Below, piece after piece: positions 1 to 8,294 of a DNA stretch of 64,000 bases. The notes beneath the pieces are model-generated. The model saw only the letters and a list, made by a program, of their open reading frames with translations. It was not told where the DNA came from and did not search any database. The position numbers and the translations under genes are program-made. Origin of the DNA: Pseudoalteromonas rubra (GTDB taxonomy: Bacteria > Pseudomonadota > Gammaproteobacteria > Enterobacterales > Alteromonadaceae); contig NZ_CP045429.1 of the NCBI RefSeq assembly GCF_005886805.2, positions 2,140,501 through 2,204,500 on the forward strand, given 5' to 3'. Numbering within the stretch: the first letter of the stretch is position 1; each line of letters starts with the position of its first letter.

Positions 1-1
1 G

Positions 2-1741
2 CCGCTGTATCTGGGCTCCCCCTGGGAAGACCGCATTGCTGAGATTTATCAGGCGTTTGCGCAGTTGTCGTTGCGGCGGGGAGCTACTCAGCAAGCAATC
101 GGTGAGTATCTTAGAGCCATTGAAATAGCCACTGAACATCAAAGAGATGCCCGAGTGATGCAATATCAGCGTGAACTCGCGAAAGTCTACGAACAGGCCG
201 GGCAACCTGAGCAGGCTGTTTATTATCTGAATGCCTATTTAGTGAATCAAAGTGTATGGGAAAACAGGAACAACCAGTATCGGCTTAGCGCATTAAGTGT
301 CGAGTTCGATGTGGAAGAAAAGGAACGTGAAATTGCTGAACTGGTACAAGAAAATCGCATTAAAGACTTACAGATAGAAAAACAGGCATTTCAAAAGGGG
401 GTCGTTTTTATTGCCTTGCTGCTGGTATTTGGCACTGTGTTTTTCTTGTATTTTTGGTATAGCAAGAATAAACAGCTAAAAATCGAGCAGCTGGCGTTAA
501 AGCAGGTGAGTGGTGCTAAAGAGCGACTCAGTCTGGCGCTATGGGGGAGTGGTGATGAGCTATGGGACTGGGATTTGGCAGCGGGCGTGATTACACGAGA
601 CAACCAACAGAGTAAATTGCAACTACCTGCTGCCGAGGTTGGCTCTGATCTCAGCGTCATAAAAGCATCCGTACACCCTGAAGACTATCCTGAATTAGAA
701 CAGGCATTTAATAAGCACCTGGAGGGGGAAACAGAATTCTATGAAGTGAGCTATCGAGTGAAAACCACTCAGGGGGACTGGCTTTGGGTATTAGATCGGG
801 GAAAAGTGACAACCCGGCATGAGAGTGGAGCGGCCGTCAGAGCGTGCGGTACAATCAAGGATATCTCAGCACTTAAGCGCACGGAGCTTGCTCTGGCTGA
901 ACTGAATAAATCCCTTGAAGAGCGTGTTGAGGAGCGGACCGAACGCTTAAAACAATCCCGGGATGAGCTGGCCAACACACTGGAAACGCTGACCAGGACG
1001 CAGTCGACGCTGGTCGAAGCACAAAAGATGGCCTCACTTGGGCGTCTGGTCAGTGGCGTTTCTCATGAGCTCAATACGCCTTTGGGCACTACGGTTACAG
1101 CCTGCTCAGTGCTGACTCAGGCGCTGTCTGGATTTAAGGACAAACTGGCGCAAAGCAAACTGACCTTAAGTGATACACACGCGTTTGTTGACGTGTCCGA
1201 GTCCAGTGCACAGCTGATAGAGAGCAATACAACGCGGGCGGCACAATTAGTAAGGCGATTTAAGCAGGCATCTGCCCACGAATACACCAGCAATCATGAC
1301 CGTGTTGAGTTAAAGGTATTCCTTGATGCCTTTGTTGCGTGCCATGTTAGCAAATCAGTAAGCCTCAATGTTGACTGTCCCGCGTCTCTTACTGTGCGCT
1401 TAAATAAACAGGCGCTGGAGCGGGTGTTAGAAGACTTACTTATGAATGCGATACAGCATGGGTTTGATTCATCTTATGGGGACGTTTGGATCACATTAAT
1501 ATATGATGAAGCGCAGATTAAACTGAGTTTTAAAGATGCAGGGAAGGGCATCTCAGACGACACACTGGCACACATTTTCGAGCCATTTCACACCACCGCC
1601 CGGCACCAGGGTAATGTAGGGCTGGGTCTTTATATGGTGTTTAATTTGGTCACTTTTGTATTGAACGGGGAAATTAAGTGTATCTCGGGCCCTGATAAGG
1701 GTTGCCTGTTTGAAATGGTTTTTCCGGCAGAAATGACTTAG
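2..1741 (+). CDS. Sensor histidine kinase with TPR-like N-terminus and PAS domain (5' partial)
   Basis: The reading frame is open to the left edge, so the true start lies upstream. In order it shows a helical TPR-like region (to about nt 300), a charged coiled coil, one membrane segment (nt 391-465), a PAS/PAC fold (nt 520-880), a second coiled coil, a HisKA domain with the H-box SHELNTPLG (His codon at 1064), and an HATPase_c domain with the N-box LMNAIQHG, DAGKGISD and GNVGLGLYMV motifs. All phosphotransfer motifs look intact. This layout is typical of marine gammaproteobacterial sensor kinases in which periplasmic TPRs sense an unknown signal. No response regulator lies next to it in the window, so its output is unknown. 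Confidence 0.9.
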   Translation, partial: PLYLGSPWEDRIAEIYQAFAQLSLRRGATQQAIGEYLRAIEIATEHQRDARVMQYQRELAKVYEQAGQPEQAVYYLNAYLVNQSVWENRNNQYRLSALSVEFDVEEKEREIAELVQENRIKDLQIEKQAFQKGVVFIALLLVFGTVFFLYFWYSKNKQLKIEQLALKQVSGAKERLSLALWGSGDELWDWDLAAGVITRDNQQSKLQLPAAEVGSDLSVIKASVHPEDYPELEQAFNKHLEGETEFYEVSYRVKTTQGDWLWVLDRGKVTTRHESGAAVRACGTIKDISALKRTELALAELNKSLEERVEERTERLKQSRDELANTLETLTRTQSTLVEAQKMASLGRLVSGVSHELNTPLGTTVTACSVLTQALSGFKDKLAQSKLTLSDTHAFVDVSESSAQLIESNTTRAAQLVRRFKQASAHEYTSNHDRVELKVFLDAFVACHVSKSVSLNVDCPASLTVRLNKQALERVLEDLLMNAIQHGFDSSYGDVWITLIYDEAQIKLSFKDAGKGISDDTLAHIFEPFHTTARHQGNVGLGLYMVFNLVTFVLNGEIKCISGPDKGCLFEMVFPAEMT

Positions 1742-1860
1742 TCCGGGTTGCGACAAGGTCACCTTATTTTGTGGCAGATTTAAGCACACAGCGATTGACA
1801 CACACGGATAAAATAGGTCACTGTGTTTGCACCTAAATTATATACGGAAAGGAAATCAGC

Positions 1861-2268
1861 ATGACAGACCTTTTGGCCCCATACCAGTTGAGTATTTTAG
1901 TGCTTGGGTTATCAGGCGCTTTGTTTTTAGTTCAATTGGCGGTTGTAGATATTATGGCAATTAAACAAAAGCACCCGCCGGGTGTGGCGGTGGCGCAGGA
2001 TCCGGATGATTTTTTGTTTCGCTGCAATCGTGTGTTCGCCAACAGTAATGAAACTGTGGGGATCCTGATATTGGTGGTGATATTTGCGATGCTATCAGGG
2101 GCTAACCCCAGTTGGTTAAATGGACTGGCTGTGGTGTATTTGGCCTCCAGAGTTGGCCATATGGCTTGTTACTACCTCGGTAAAAAACTGATGCGCAGTG
2201 TTTCTTTCGGCATATGTTATGTCAGTTTGTTAGGCATATTTGGTATTGGATTATCTGCCTGGATATGA
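1861..2268 (+). CDS. MAPEG-family integral membrane protein
   Basis: This 135-residue protein has four hydrophobic segments and the family hallmarks: a charged FRCNRVFANSNET loop after the first helix and the R-x-GHMACYYLG stretch in the third. MAPEG proteins (membrane-associated proteins in eicosanoid and glutathione metabolism) include glutathione transferases and peroxidases of the membrane. Bacterial members are mostly uncharacterised. The start is supported by an AAGGAAA ribosome site just upstream. It stands alone on this strand, converging on the next gene. Substrate and role are not predictable from the sequence. Confidence 0.8.
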   Translation: MTDLLAPYQLSILVLGLSGALFLVQLAVVDIMAIKQKHPPGVAVAQDPDDFLFRCNRVFANSNETVGILILVVIFAMLSGANPSWLNGLAVVYLASRVGHMACYYLGKKLMRSVSFGICYVSLLGIFGIGLSAWI

Positions 2269-2286
2269 TGAATCAGGCAGCAAACT

Positions 2287-2763
2287 TCAGGTTATGGCGC
2301 GAATAATGATCCCGGGGTCTGTGATCCCTTCTTTTTTCAGCGCCTCCTGAATATTTTTGATGATGTCGAAATATTGCTCCTGCAACTGCATCAGATACTG
2401 GCTTTTCATTTCAGTGAGCTGCTGTGTTGCTTCATCGGGCGAACGCTCAGCTTGCAACTCCATCAGCTCCTCTTTAAGTAACGTTATTTCTTCTTTAATC
2501 TCCTCGAGGCGCTCGAGCATACGTTGAATGTATGCCGGTACATCTTCGTATTTTTCAGCATCTTCTTTGGCTTTTTCCCCGGATAACACATGCTTGTCTT
2601 CATTAGACAAGGTGATACCCTGAGCTTCTTCTGCTGTGTCAGTAGCAGCGGCAGTTGCCTGCTCTTCGCTGGCCTTTTCATCAGCTGGCTCTTTAGCAAG
2701 CGCTGGTGGCTTAGTTTTAAATGCGGAAATATCCGTGGTGGCCTGGTGGATGATAAATGTCAT
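2287..2763 (-). CDS. Acidic coiled-coil protein of unknown function
   Basis: A 158-residue hypothetical protein with no signal peptide. The N-terminal ~60 residues are low-complexity (Ala/Glu/Thr/Lys-rich). Residues about 75-145 form a strong predicted coiled coil with runs of Glu, Leu and Lys heptads. The tail ends in a short hydrophobic patch (GIIIRAIT). An AAGGA ribosome site sits 7 nt before the ATG at 2763. I do not recognise the family. The composition suggests a cytoplasmic scaffold or adaptor, but that is only inference. Confidence 0.65.
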   Translation of the reverse strand: MTFIIHQATTDISAFKTKPPALAKEPADEKASEEQATAAATDTAEEAQGITLSNEDKHVLSGEKAKEDAEKYEDVPAYIQRMLERLEEIKEEITLLKEELMELQAERSPDEATQQLTEMKSQYLMQLQEQYFDIIKNIQEALKKEGITDPGIIIRAIT

Positions 2764-2864
2764 TGCACGTTCCTTGGGTCATTCATGCGTGAAATACACA
2801 CCGAATAATACTTTTATCTTATTCTGTATCGGCAGAGATAGTGACACCTTTAGGAAAAAAGTAA

Positions 2865-3254
2865 CTATAAATGCGATGACTTGCGGTACCTTAGCCGTGT
2901 TATTGATGGCACTAACGCCAGGAGAATGAGCAGGTAACCACCCGAGAGCGGCATAATGATCACTATTATCAGGCCGAGGGTGAATAAAGCCGGGCAAAGC
3001 AGCCCTGGCAAAGGCACATCGTGTTGCTGCATGTGTTTCAGGACACACCCTAACAGAATAAACAAGGACCCGCAGACTAAAAACCAAACGATGGCTTCGC
3101 GATCGAATAACATCATGTCTTGTTTTATGGTGCTTGCGAACCAGCCATCCTGATGCATTGCAGTAAGCACCTCCCAGCCCATCAATAAACCAACCAGGTT
3201 ATGTAGCAGGCCGATGGCAATCAGGCCATAACTCATGAAATAGGGGGATTTCAT
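2865..3254 (-). CDS. Four-helix membrane protein (DUF6463-like)
   Basis: A 129-residue protein with four hydrophobic segments and little outside the membrane. Its ATG overlaps the stop codon of the upstream TetR gene by 4 nt (ATGA), so it is translationally coupled as the last gene of a three-gene operon. It resembles small DUF6463-type membrane proteins, many of which accompany TetR regulators, but I assign the family only tentatively. It is probably induced together with its neighbours when the TetR repressor is released. Confidence 0.65.
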   Translation of the reverse strand: MKSPYFMSYGLIAIGLLHNLVGLLMGWEVLTAMHQDGWFASTIKQDMMLFDREAIVWFLVCGSLFILLGCVLKHMQQHDVPLPGLLCPALFTLGLIIVIIMPLSGGYLLILLALVPSITRLRYRKSSHL

Positions 3255-3790
3255 ATCAACGCTCCTAATTGTTCTTTTGCTTGTTTTGAGCTCAGTGCCA
3301 GACAGTCCTGAACGGACAGGCGAGGGTAGAGCTGCTGCAGCCCGAGGAAGCTGGCATAGCTGGTTGTTGCCAGGTGTTCTGCGCGTGTTTGATCCAGACC
3401 TAATTCGAGGTAGCAGGTTTTAAGATAGTGCTGGCGCTGTGTGTCTATGGTACACAAATGGTGCTGGATGCTGGCATCTTTCAGTGCCCAGGCGCGAATA
3501 TGTAGTTCGGCTTCAATGTCTGTGGCTGCGATGGCCTCATCAAGACGTTCCAGTCTGGTTAGTGGGCAGGGCTGCGTATCGGCAATGGCGATCAGACGTG
3601 TTGTAGCCTGTTCATACCAGTATGTCATGAGTGCGTCTATGAATGCCTGGCGATTTTTAAAATGATGATAAAAAGAGCCTTTGGTCACTTTTTTACAGGC
3701 GCATAGTCGGTCTATTGTCAGCGCATCAGGGCCACTGCTGATCAGCGTTTTTAAGGCAAATGCAAGCCAGCTTTGTTTTGCATCACTCAT
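3251..3790 (-). CDS. TetR/AcrR-family transcriptional repressor
   Basis: A 179-residue regulator. Residues about 10-55 form the TetR DNA-binding domain, with the characteristic helix-turn-helix text TIDRLCACKKVTKGSFYHHF and the FKNRQAFIDAL continuation. The C-terminal two thirds form the helical ligand-binding and dimer domain. The gene overlaps both neighbours by 4 nt (ATGA at each end), which fixes the operon order DUF2867-like, tetR, membrane protein. A perfect 33-bp palindrome in the promoter region (4310-4342) is the obvious operator, so autoregulation is likely. The ligand is unknown. Confidence 0.88.
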   Translation of the reverse strand: MSDAKQSWLAFALKTLISSGPDALTIDRLCACKKVTKGSFYHHFKNRQAFIDALMTYWYEQATTRLIAIADTQPCPLTRLERLDEAIAATDIEAELHIRAWALKDASIQHHLCTIDTQRQHYLKTCYLELGLDQTRAEHLATTSYASFLGLQQLYPRLSVQDCLALSSKQAKEQLGALI

Positions 3791-4287
3791 AATCTGCCCG
3801 CCTTCTTGGCACTCTGGATAACACTGCGAGCAATGACATAATGAAAGGGCAAGATGGCATTAAGGTAAATGCGCCCCGTTAGGGTCTTTGGGTTGACCAA
3901 AGTGGATACAATCACGGAGCTTTGCTGTTTTTTTACACTGAGATAAAAAACCATGTGGCGATCTTCCGAGTAACTGATGATCTCCTCCGGGTATTTTTCA
4001 CAGACATTCAGAAAGCCAGCCTGATCACCTACTGCAAGCTCATCACTGGCTGGAGTCATGGTCTCTTGTCCGGTGGAAAAGCCAAAAACAGCGACCAGCT
4101 TGTTTCTGAGTCGCATCAGCCGTGTTACCCAACCGGGCATTGTATTAAAGATCCGGTATTGCAGCTGACTGGGGGTCAGGGTGGGGGTGTCGAGCACAAT
4201 TTGTAATGCATCACGGAAATGGTGTGGGCCTGCTTTCGCCTGAAGACGATCGGGCTCTGGGGTCAGGCTAATAATATGACTGAACAT
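3787..4287 (-). CDS. DUF2867-like protein, first gene of the TetR operon
   Basis: A longer frame reaches 4347, but its first ~20 codons cover the operator palindrome. I place the start at the ATG at 4287 because AAGGAG lies 7 nt upstream. That gives 166 residues beginning MFSHIISLTPEPDR. The sequence resembles DUF2867 proteins, a START/SRPBCC-like small-molecule-binding fold often found next to TetR regulators and NAD-dependent epimerases. It has no signal peptide. It is translationally coupled to the TetR gene. Function is unknown; lipid or hydrophobic ligand handling is a guess based on fold. Confidence 0.65.
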   Translation of the reverse strand: MFSHIISLTPEPDRLQAKAGPHHFRDALQIVLDTPTLTPSQLQYRIFNTMPGWVTRLMRLRNKLVAVFGFSTGQETMTPASDELAVGDQAGFLNVCEKYPEEIISYSEDRHMVFYLSVKKQQSSVIVSTLVNPKTLTGRIYLNAILPFHYVIARSVIQSAKKAGRL

Positions 4288-4309
4288 AAAACAACTCCTT
4301 ATGAGAATG

Positions 4310-4342
4310 AATGAACATACCATACTGTATGGTATGTTCATT
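4310..4342. promoter_or_regulatory. 33-bp perfect palindrome, probable TetR operator
   Basis: Two 16-bp arms (left arm AATGAACATACCATAC) flank a single central T with no mismatch. It lies 23 bp upstream of the start of the first gene in the TetR operon, where a repressor would block transcription. The inner part resembles operators bound by TetR-family proteins (interrupted CATAC/GTATG half-sites). The binding protein is inferred to be the product of 3251-3790. Confidence 0.75.
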
Positions 4343-4400
4343 AGCAATGATCTTTGTCCGATTTTTACTCAGAAGGCGTATTTAAAAAGTGAAGTGAGCA

Positions 4401-4562
4401 ATACCAATTTGCTTAATTAAGTGATCTATTTTGAGGCGAGAAAATAGGGTCGATAACAAGGCAGAAATTTTGCTATTTAGTTGTTCTAAATGAGAAATTT
4501 TTAACGCTGTTAGTGCCCTATTTGCTCCTTCAAATAGACTAGGTATTAAGTGAAATTGGTAT
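4401..4562. repeat. MITE-like intergenic repeat with terminal inverted repeats
   Basis: A 162-bp non-coding unit starts ATACCAATTT and ends AAATTGGTAT. The imperfect inversion extends about 21 bp inward (GCTTAATTAAG on the left against CTTAATACCT on the inverted right). The body is AT-rich, contains no ORF, and can fold on itself. Elements with ATACCAATT ends are common between genes in Alteromonadales, and this looks like one of them. I see no second full copy in the window. Confidence 0.65.
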
Positions 4563-4565
4563 CAG

Positions 4566-4588
4566 CCGGGCCTGAACAGAGGGCCCGG
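4566..4588 (-). terminator. GC-rich hairpin downstream of the Tsx/OmpK-like gene
   Basis: CCGGGCC (4566-4572) pairs perfectly with GGCCCGG (4582-4588) across a 9-nt loop, 15 nt beyond the stop codon on the minus strand. There is no long U-run after it, so it may be a weak terminator or an mRNA 3' stabiliser. Confidence 0.45.
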
Positions 4589-4602
4589 TCAAACTGTGTG
4601 GC

Positions 4603-5388
4603 TTAAAACGTCCAGGCAAGGTGGATCTGGGGGACTGATTCGTCGGTATCAGTGCCCAGTTTATTTTGCCAGTATTGCCATTCGAGACCGAGCATGAGCT
4701 GGTTTTCAGGCATCTCCAGCGCGTGACCCAGATCCCAGCGTAAAATAGGCTGTGCCAGTAGCCAGTTGTTCACGTCGCCACCGACTTCATTATCACGACC
4801 TGTGAGGTATTCAACGTGACCGGTGAATTCAAACTTGTGGTCGCCTAAAGAGAATGGATAGCTCCAGGCCACATCCAGTATGTAACTGTTGGTTTCTTTC
4901 GGTGCGCCACCGGCTTTAACGCCGCGGCTGTCATCGATGTAGGCAGTTAAAGTGGTTGCGAAGAAATTAAACCCATCCAGGTTCCAGGACAGCTTTACGC
5001 CTGGCAGGTATTTCATGACTTTGGCATCACCGGCGGCGTTAAAGCCCATCACAATGCCAACGTCTTGTAATGGTGAGTCATTAAACTTCAGGCCCGCCAG
5101 TTTCCCCAGGCTAAAAGTCGAATACCATTCGCCGTAAAAATCGCCATCCTGATGACCATCATCCAGGTCATCTGTACTGTAATCGATAAAGAAAAAGTTA
5201 TCTCCGTAGCGGTAGCCCGAGGCATGTTGCAGGGAGTAGATTGTCTGATTTGCTTTTTGCTGACTAAACGGGTTTTTGAACTCGCCATGGTTAATGTGTA
5301 ATTGCGTGTTACTCCAGTCCGCGGCAGTGACCGATGTTGTTGTGAGCGTAAATCCCAGTGTGAGCGCAGTAAAAATAGGTGTTTTCAT
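4603..5388 (-). CDS. Tsx/OmpK-like outer membrane channel protein
   Basis: A 261-residue protein with a signal peptide (MKTPIFTALTLGFTLTTTSVTAA, cleavage near residue 22). The mature part alternates short amphipathic strands (WSYPFSLGDHKFEFTGHVEYL, LMLGLEWQYW) and ends in Phe, as expected of an outer membrane beta-barrel. Length and pattern fit the Tsx nucleoside-channel / OmpK superfamily. It lies downstream of an NhaC-type permease on the same strand, but a terminator-like hairpin separates them, so an outer/inner membrane uptake pair is possible rather than shown. The exact substrate cannot be assigned. Confidence 0.7.
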   Translation of the reverse strand: MKTPIFTALTLGFTLTTTSVTAADWSNTQLHINHGEFKNPFSQQKANQTIYSLQHASGYRYGDNFFFIDYSTDDLDDGHQDGDFYGEWYSTFSLGKLAGLKFNDSPLQDVGIVMGFNAAGDAKVMKYLPGVKLSWNLDGFNFFATTLTAYIDDSRGVKAGGAPKETNSYILDVAWSYPFSLGDHKFEFTGHVEYLTGRDNEVGGDVNNWLLAQPILRWDLGHALEMPENQLMLGLEWQYWQNKLGTDTDESVPQIHLAWTF

Positions 5389-5487
5389 TGTTTCTCATGT
5401 TTGTGGGGTTATAAACAGCTGAATTATATACGCAAAATACTACAGAAAAGGAATAAAAAACTCATAATTTATTAATGCGGGGGAATT

Positions 5488-5511
5488 AATGGCATCCGCT
5501 TGGATGCCATT
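5488..5511 (-). terminator. Terminator hairpin after the NhaC-family gene
   Basis: AATGGCATCC (5488-5497) and GGATGCCATT (5502-5511) form a perfect 10-bp stem with a 4-nt loop directly after the permease stop codon, ahead of the next minus-strand gene. The following AATTAATT tract gives a modest U-rich tail. Confidence 0.6.
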
Positions 5512-5517
5512 GAAGTA

Positions 5518-6831
5518 TCAGTCTTTATGACGACGAATACAAATCACAGCGACCGCTGTAAATGCCAGAATAAAGCAGTAAAAAGACGAGGTAGACACTT
5601 CCCACGGGCTGATCTTAAAGGTAGCACCCAGTAACAGCGCTTGTGCGCCATAGGGTAGGGAGCCTTGCATCACACAGGCAAAAATATCCAACAGGCTGGC
5701 TGAACGTTTGCCTGAGATCTTTCCATCATCGGCCAGCTTCTTAGCAACGGGCCCTGCAACAATGATACTAACAGTGTTGTTCGCGATACACAGATTGCTG
5801 GTCAATACGAGCGCTGCAATGCCCAGTTGATCAGCTACTTTTCTGTGCCATTTGGCGATGAGCGCGGTGATTGCCTGGATCTTATGTGCCAGATAATCCA
5901 GTCCACCATTAACGCGAATAAACTCAGACAAACCACCAATGAACATAGAAAGCAGGAAAATCTCTTGCATGTCACTGAAGCCTTTATACACGTCTTTGAC
6001 AAAGGCAGCGCCCTGGTAATCACCGGTGAATCCCATCAGGGCGGCGAAAATAATGCCACTAAAGAGCACCACAAAAACGTTAATGCCGACCACAGCCAGC
6101 ACCAGAATAAACGCATAAGGCAGCACCAGCAGCCAGTCAAAAGGCTTGGTTTCAACAGCTTGTGGCTCAGGTGTCAGGAACACTAATAAGGCGACGGTGA
6201 GTGCAGCTGCAGGCAGAGCAATTTTCAGGTTTTCCCTGAATTTGTCTTTCATTTCACAGCCCTGAGTACGGGTTGCCGCTATGGTGGTGTCAGAAATAAT
6301 CGATAAGTTATCTCCAAACATCGCGCCTGAGACTATGGTACCGGCCATCAGAGCCGGATCGATCCCGGTTTTGACGGAGACAGCGTAAGCAATGGGGCCG
6401 ATGGCACCTATGGTACCCATGGACGTCCCCATGGCGGTTGAAACCACGGCCGCAATTAAAAACAGCCCGGGTAATAGCAGACTGGGTGGGATCAGCGATA
6501 AGCCGGCATTGACCACTGCGTCAACGCCCCCTGTGGCACTGGCCACCGACGAAAATGCGCCGGCAAGCAAGTAGATTAAACACATGGTGATGATATTGCT
6601 GTGCCCCGCACCTTTGATAAAGGTTTCAACGCTCTGGTTGATGGTGCCTTTGTTGATCCAAAACGCGATCACTATGGCTGGCAAAATGGCTACCGGTGCA
6701 GGTAACTGATAGAAAGCATAATCGACCCCCTGTGATTGCAGGTACAGACCCGCGCCCAGGAATAGGCCAACAAAGGTTAAAAGAGGTAGCAAAGAAAGCT
6801 TTGCTTGTGTGTGATTTAAGTTTGGCTGCAT
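5518..6831 (-). CDS. NhaC-family Na+-coupled antiporter/permease
   Basis: The start is set at 6831 because GGGGAG lies 7 nt upstream of that ATG; an in-frame TTG at 6843 is less convincing. The 437-residue product has about 11-12 membrane segments and typical NhaC-family stretches (GTSMGTIGAIGPIAYAV, ISGAMFGDNLSIISDTTIAA-like loop, ASLLDIFACVMQGSLPYGAQ). Family members exchange Na+ for H+. Several close groups in gammaproteobacteria instead import methionine, lysine or tyrosine (MetT, LysW and TyrT types). The sequence alone does not settle the substrate. Confidence 0.82.
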   Translation of the reverse strand: MQPNLNHTQAKLSLLPLLTFVGLFLGAGLYLQSQGVDYAFYQLPAPVAILPAIVIAFWINKGTINQSVETFIKGAGHSNIITMCLIYLLAGAFSSVASATGGVDAVVNAGLSLIPPSLLLPGLFLIAAVVSTAMGTSMGTIGAIGPIAYAVSVKTGIDPALMAGTIVSGAMFGDNLSIISDTTIAATRTQGCEMKDKFRENLKIALPAAALTVALLVFLTPEPQAVETKPFDWLLVLPYAFILVLAVVGINVFVVLFSGIIFAALMGFTGDYQGAAFVKDVYKGFSDMQEIFLLSMFIGGLSEFIRVNGGLDYLAHKIQAITALIAKWHRKVADQLGIAALVLTSNLCIANNTVSIIVAGPVAKKLADDGKISGKRSASLLDIFACVMQGSLPYGAQALLLGATFKISPWEVSTSSFYCFILAFTAVAVICIRRHKD

Positions 6832-7284
6832 AGCACTCCCCAAAAACTAACCACAGCCAACGGATCCATTATTAGCTGCATTTAAACTACGTCGCCCGCA
6901 ATAATTGAAATCGGCGAGGGCGGAAGTTTATATGGTTAGACGTCCAAAGTCCATGGTGTTTCGTTATTATGTTTATCTTCCCGGTAACGGAGTGTGCGCT
7001 GAGCACATCGACATGATTTACAGCGGATGAAACGCTTTTTTGGTAAAGCCAGTCTTACTCGAAGTATTAATCAGGCCTGCTTCACAGCGGTCCATGACGG
7101 GATAGATTAGTATTATTGTCAACTGACTATGACACAGAGATCGGGTAAACTCTAGGCCACAAAATCAATCATCCAACTAAAAAGCTGGGTGACTGGGCTT
7201 ATCTCTCTTGCGCTGAAAATCGGGAAAATACGTTTCCGTACCACTGAACAGGGTGGAAAATCTAATACAAAGGAAAACCGCAAT
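6832..7284. other. Divergent intergenic region between the NhaC-family gene and dapB
   Basis: This ~450-bp region carries the divergent promoters of the permease and dapB. It contains no gene. A single AGACGTCC octamer at 6938-6945 resembles one MetJ box, but the adjacent octamer is poor. I see no recognised riboswitch, including no convincing lysine element on either strand. dapB has its own AAGGA site immediately before 7285. Confidence 0.5.
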
Positions 7285-8088
7285 ATGACGAAAATCGGTA
7301 TTTTTGGCGCCAATGGCCGCATGGGTCTGGCGCTGATTGAAGCAGTCCAACAGTCTCAACATTGCCAGTTAGGTGGCGCGTTTGTCAGAGCATCATCGCC
7401 ACATTTGGCTCAGCCCATTGCTAATTTACAGCCGCAAGCGCCGGCCGGGTCAACTTTTAGCGCTGAGCAACACCTAGGCGATGAGCTGGATGTACTGATC
7501 GACTTTACACTACCAGAAGGCATGCTCGGCCACCTGCAACAAGCTGTCGCGAACAACATACCAATGGTGATTGGCACAACCGGCCTGAGCGTGCAGCAAA
7601 TGCAGGAGCTGGAATCCGCCTCACAGTCTATTCCGATCGTCTTTGCACGTAATTTTAGCGTGGGTGTAACCCTGATGCTGGACCTGGTACAGACCGCCGC
7701 GGCAAAGCTTGCAGATGAAATGGACATTGAAATTTTTGAAGCCCACCACCGTAACAAAGTAGACGCGCCGTCGGGCACCGCACTGGCGATTGGTGAAGCC
7801 ATTGCAGAGGCAAAAGGCTGGGATCATGAGCAGGTTGCACGCTATGACCGAACTCAGGTACATGAGGCGAAAAGTCAACAAGAAATTGGCTATTCAGTGC
7901 TCAGAGCTGGCGATATAGTTGGTGAACACACAGCTTATTTTGCCACCATGGGAGAAAGGCTGGAATTAACACACAAAGCAACATCAAGACTAACCTTCGC
8001 ATCAGGTGCTGTAAGGGCTGCACAGTGGTTAAAAGATAAGCCAAACGGACTTTATTCCATGCAAGATGTGCTTGGATTGAAGAAGTAA
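7285..8088 (+). CDS. dapB: 4-hydroxy-tetrahydrodipicolinate reductase
   Basis: A 267-residue enzyme of the diaminopimelate/lysine pathway that reduces hydroxy-tetrahydrodipicolinate with NAD(P)H in the cytoplasm. Visible motifs are the nucleotide-binding GANGRMG (residues 8-14), GTTG (97-100), the catalytic HHRNK (His154/His155, Lys158) and the substrate-binding APSGTA (161-166). The frame is open further upstream, but the ATG at 7285, preceded by AAGGAAAA, matches the family N-terminus MTKIGIFGANGRMG. Length is normal. It lies just upstream of carAB, an order also seen in enterobacteria. Confidence 0.97.
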   Translation: MTKIGIFGANGRMGLALIEAVQQSQHCQLGGAFVRASSPHLAQPIANLQPQAPAGSTFSAEQHLGDELDVLIDFTLPEGMLGHLQQAVANNIPMVIGTTGLSVQQMQELESASQSIPIVFARNFSVGVTLMLDLVQTAAAKLADEMDIEIFEAHHRNKVDAPSGTALAIGEAIAEAKGWDHEQVARYDRTQVHEAKSQQEIGYSVLRAGDIVGEHTAYFATMGERLELTHKATSRLTFASGAVRAAQWLKDKPNGLYSMQDVLGLKK

Positions 8089-8228
8089 GCTTACTATTTT
8101 AGCGTGTTCGTTATAAAAAGTCGCTAAAAACCTTATTTTTTTATTTTTTACGTGAATTATTAGACGAATCTAAGAATGTGCTGTAGACTATAACGAATTT
8201 GCCAAAATTTTAATAACTGCGTGTTACC

Positions 8229-8276
8229 AAGCGCTTTGTAGACGGGAAGATAAGCGCTGGCTTGCTCCCGTTTTTT
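8229..8276 (+). promoter_or_regulatory. Possible transcription attenuator in the carA leader
   Basis: ACGGGA (8242-8247) pairs with TCCCGT (8266-8271), enclosing a smaller AAGC/GCTT stem, and is followed at once by six Ts (8271-8276): a rho-independent terminator shape in front of carA. An alternative stem, AGCGCTT (8230-8236) with AAGCGCT (8252-8258), would use the left side of the inner stem and could act as antiterminator. A five-codon frame (MCCRL) starts at about 8175. The structure is seen; the regulatory role is inferred. Confidence 0.45.
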
Positions 8277-8294
8277 ACTATCTAGGAGGTTAAC

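Noticed and set aside
6832..7284. Lysine riboswitch before dapB or the NhaC-family gene
   Set aside because: The conserved lysine-element segments are not recognisable on either strand.
8150..8185. ARG box (ArgR site) upstream of carA
   Set aside because: TGAATTATTAGACGAATC is only a loose match to one half of the consensus and lacks the paired second box.
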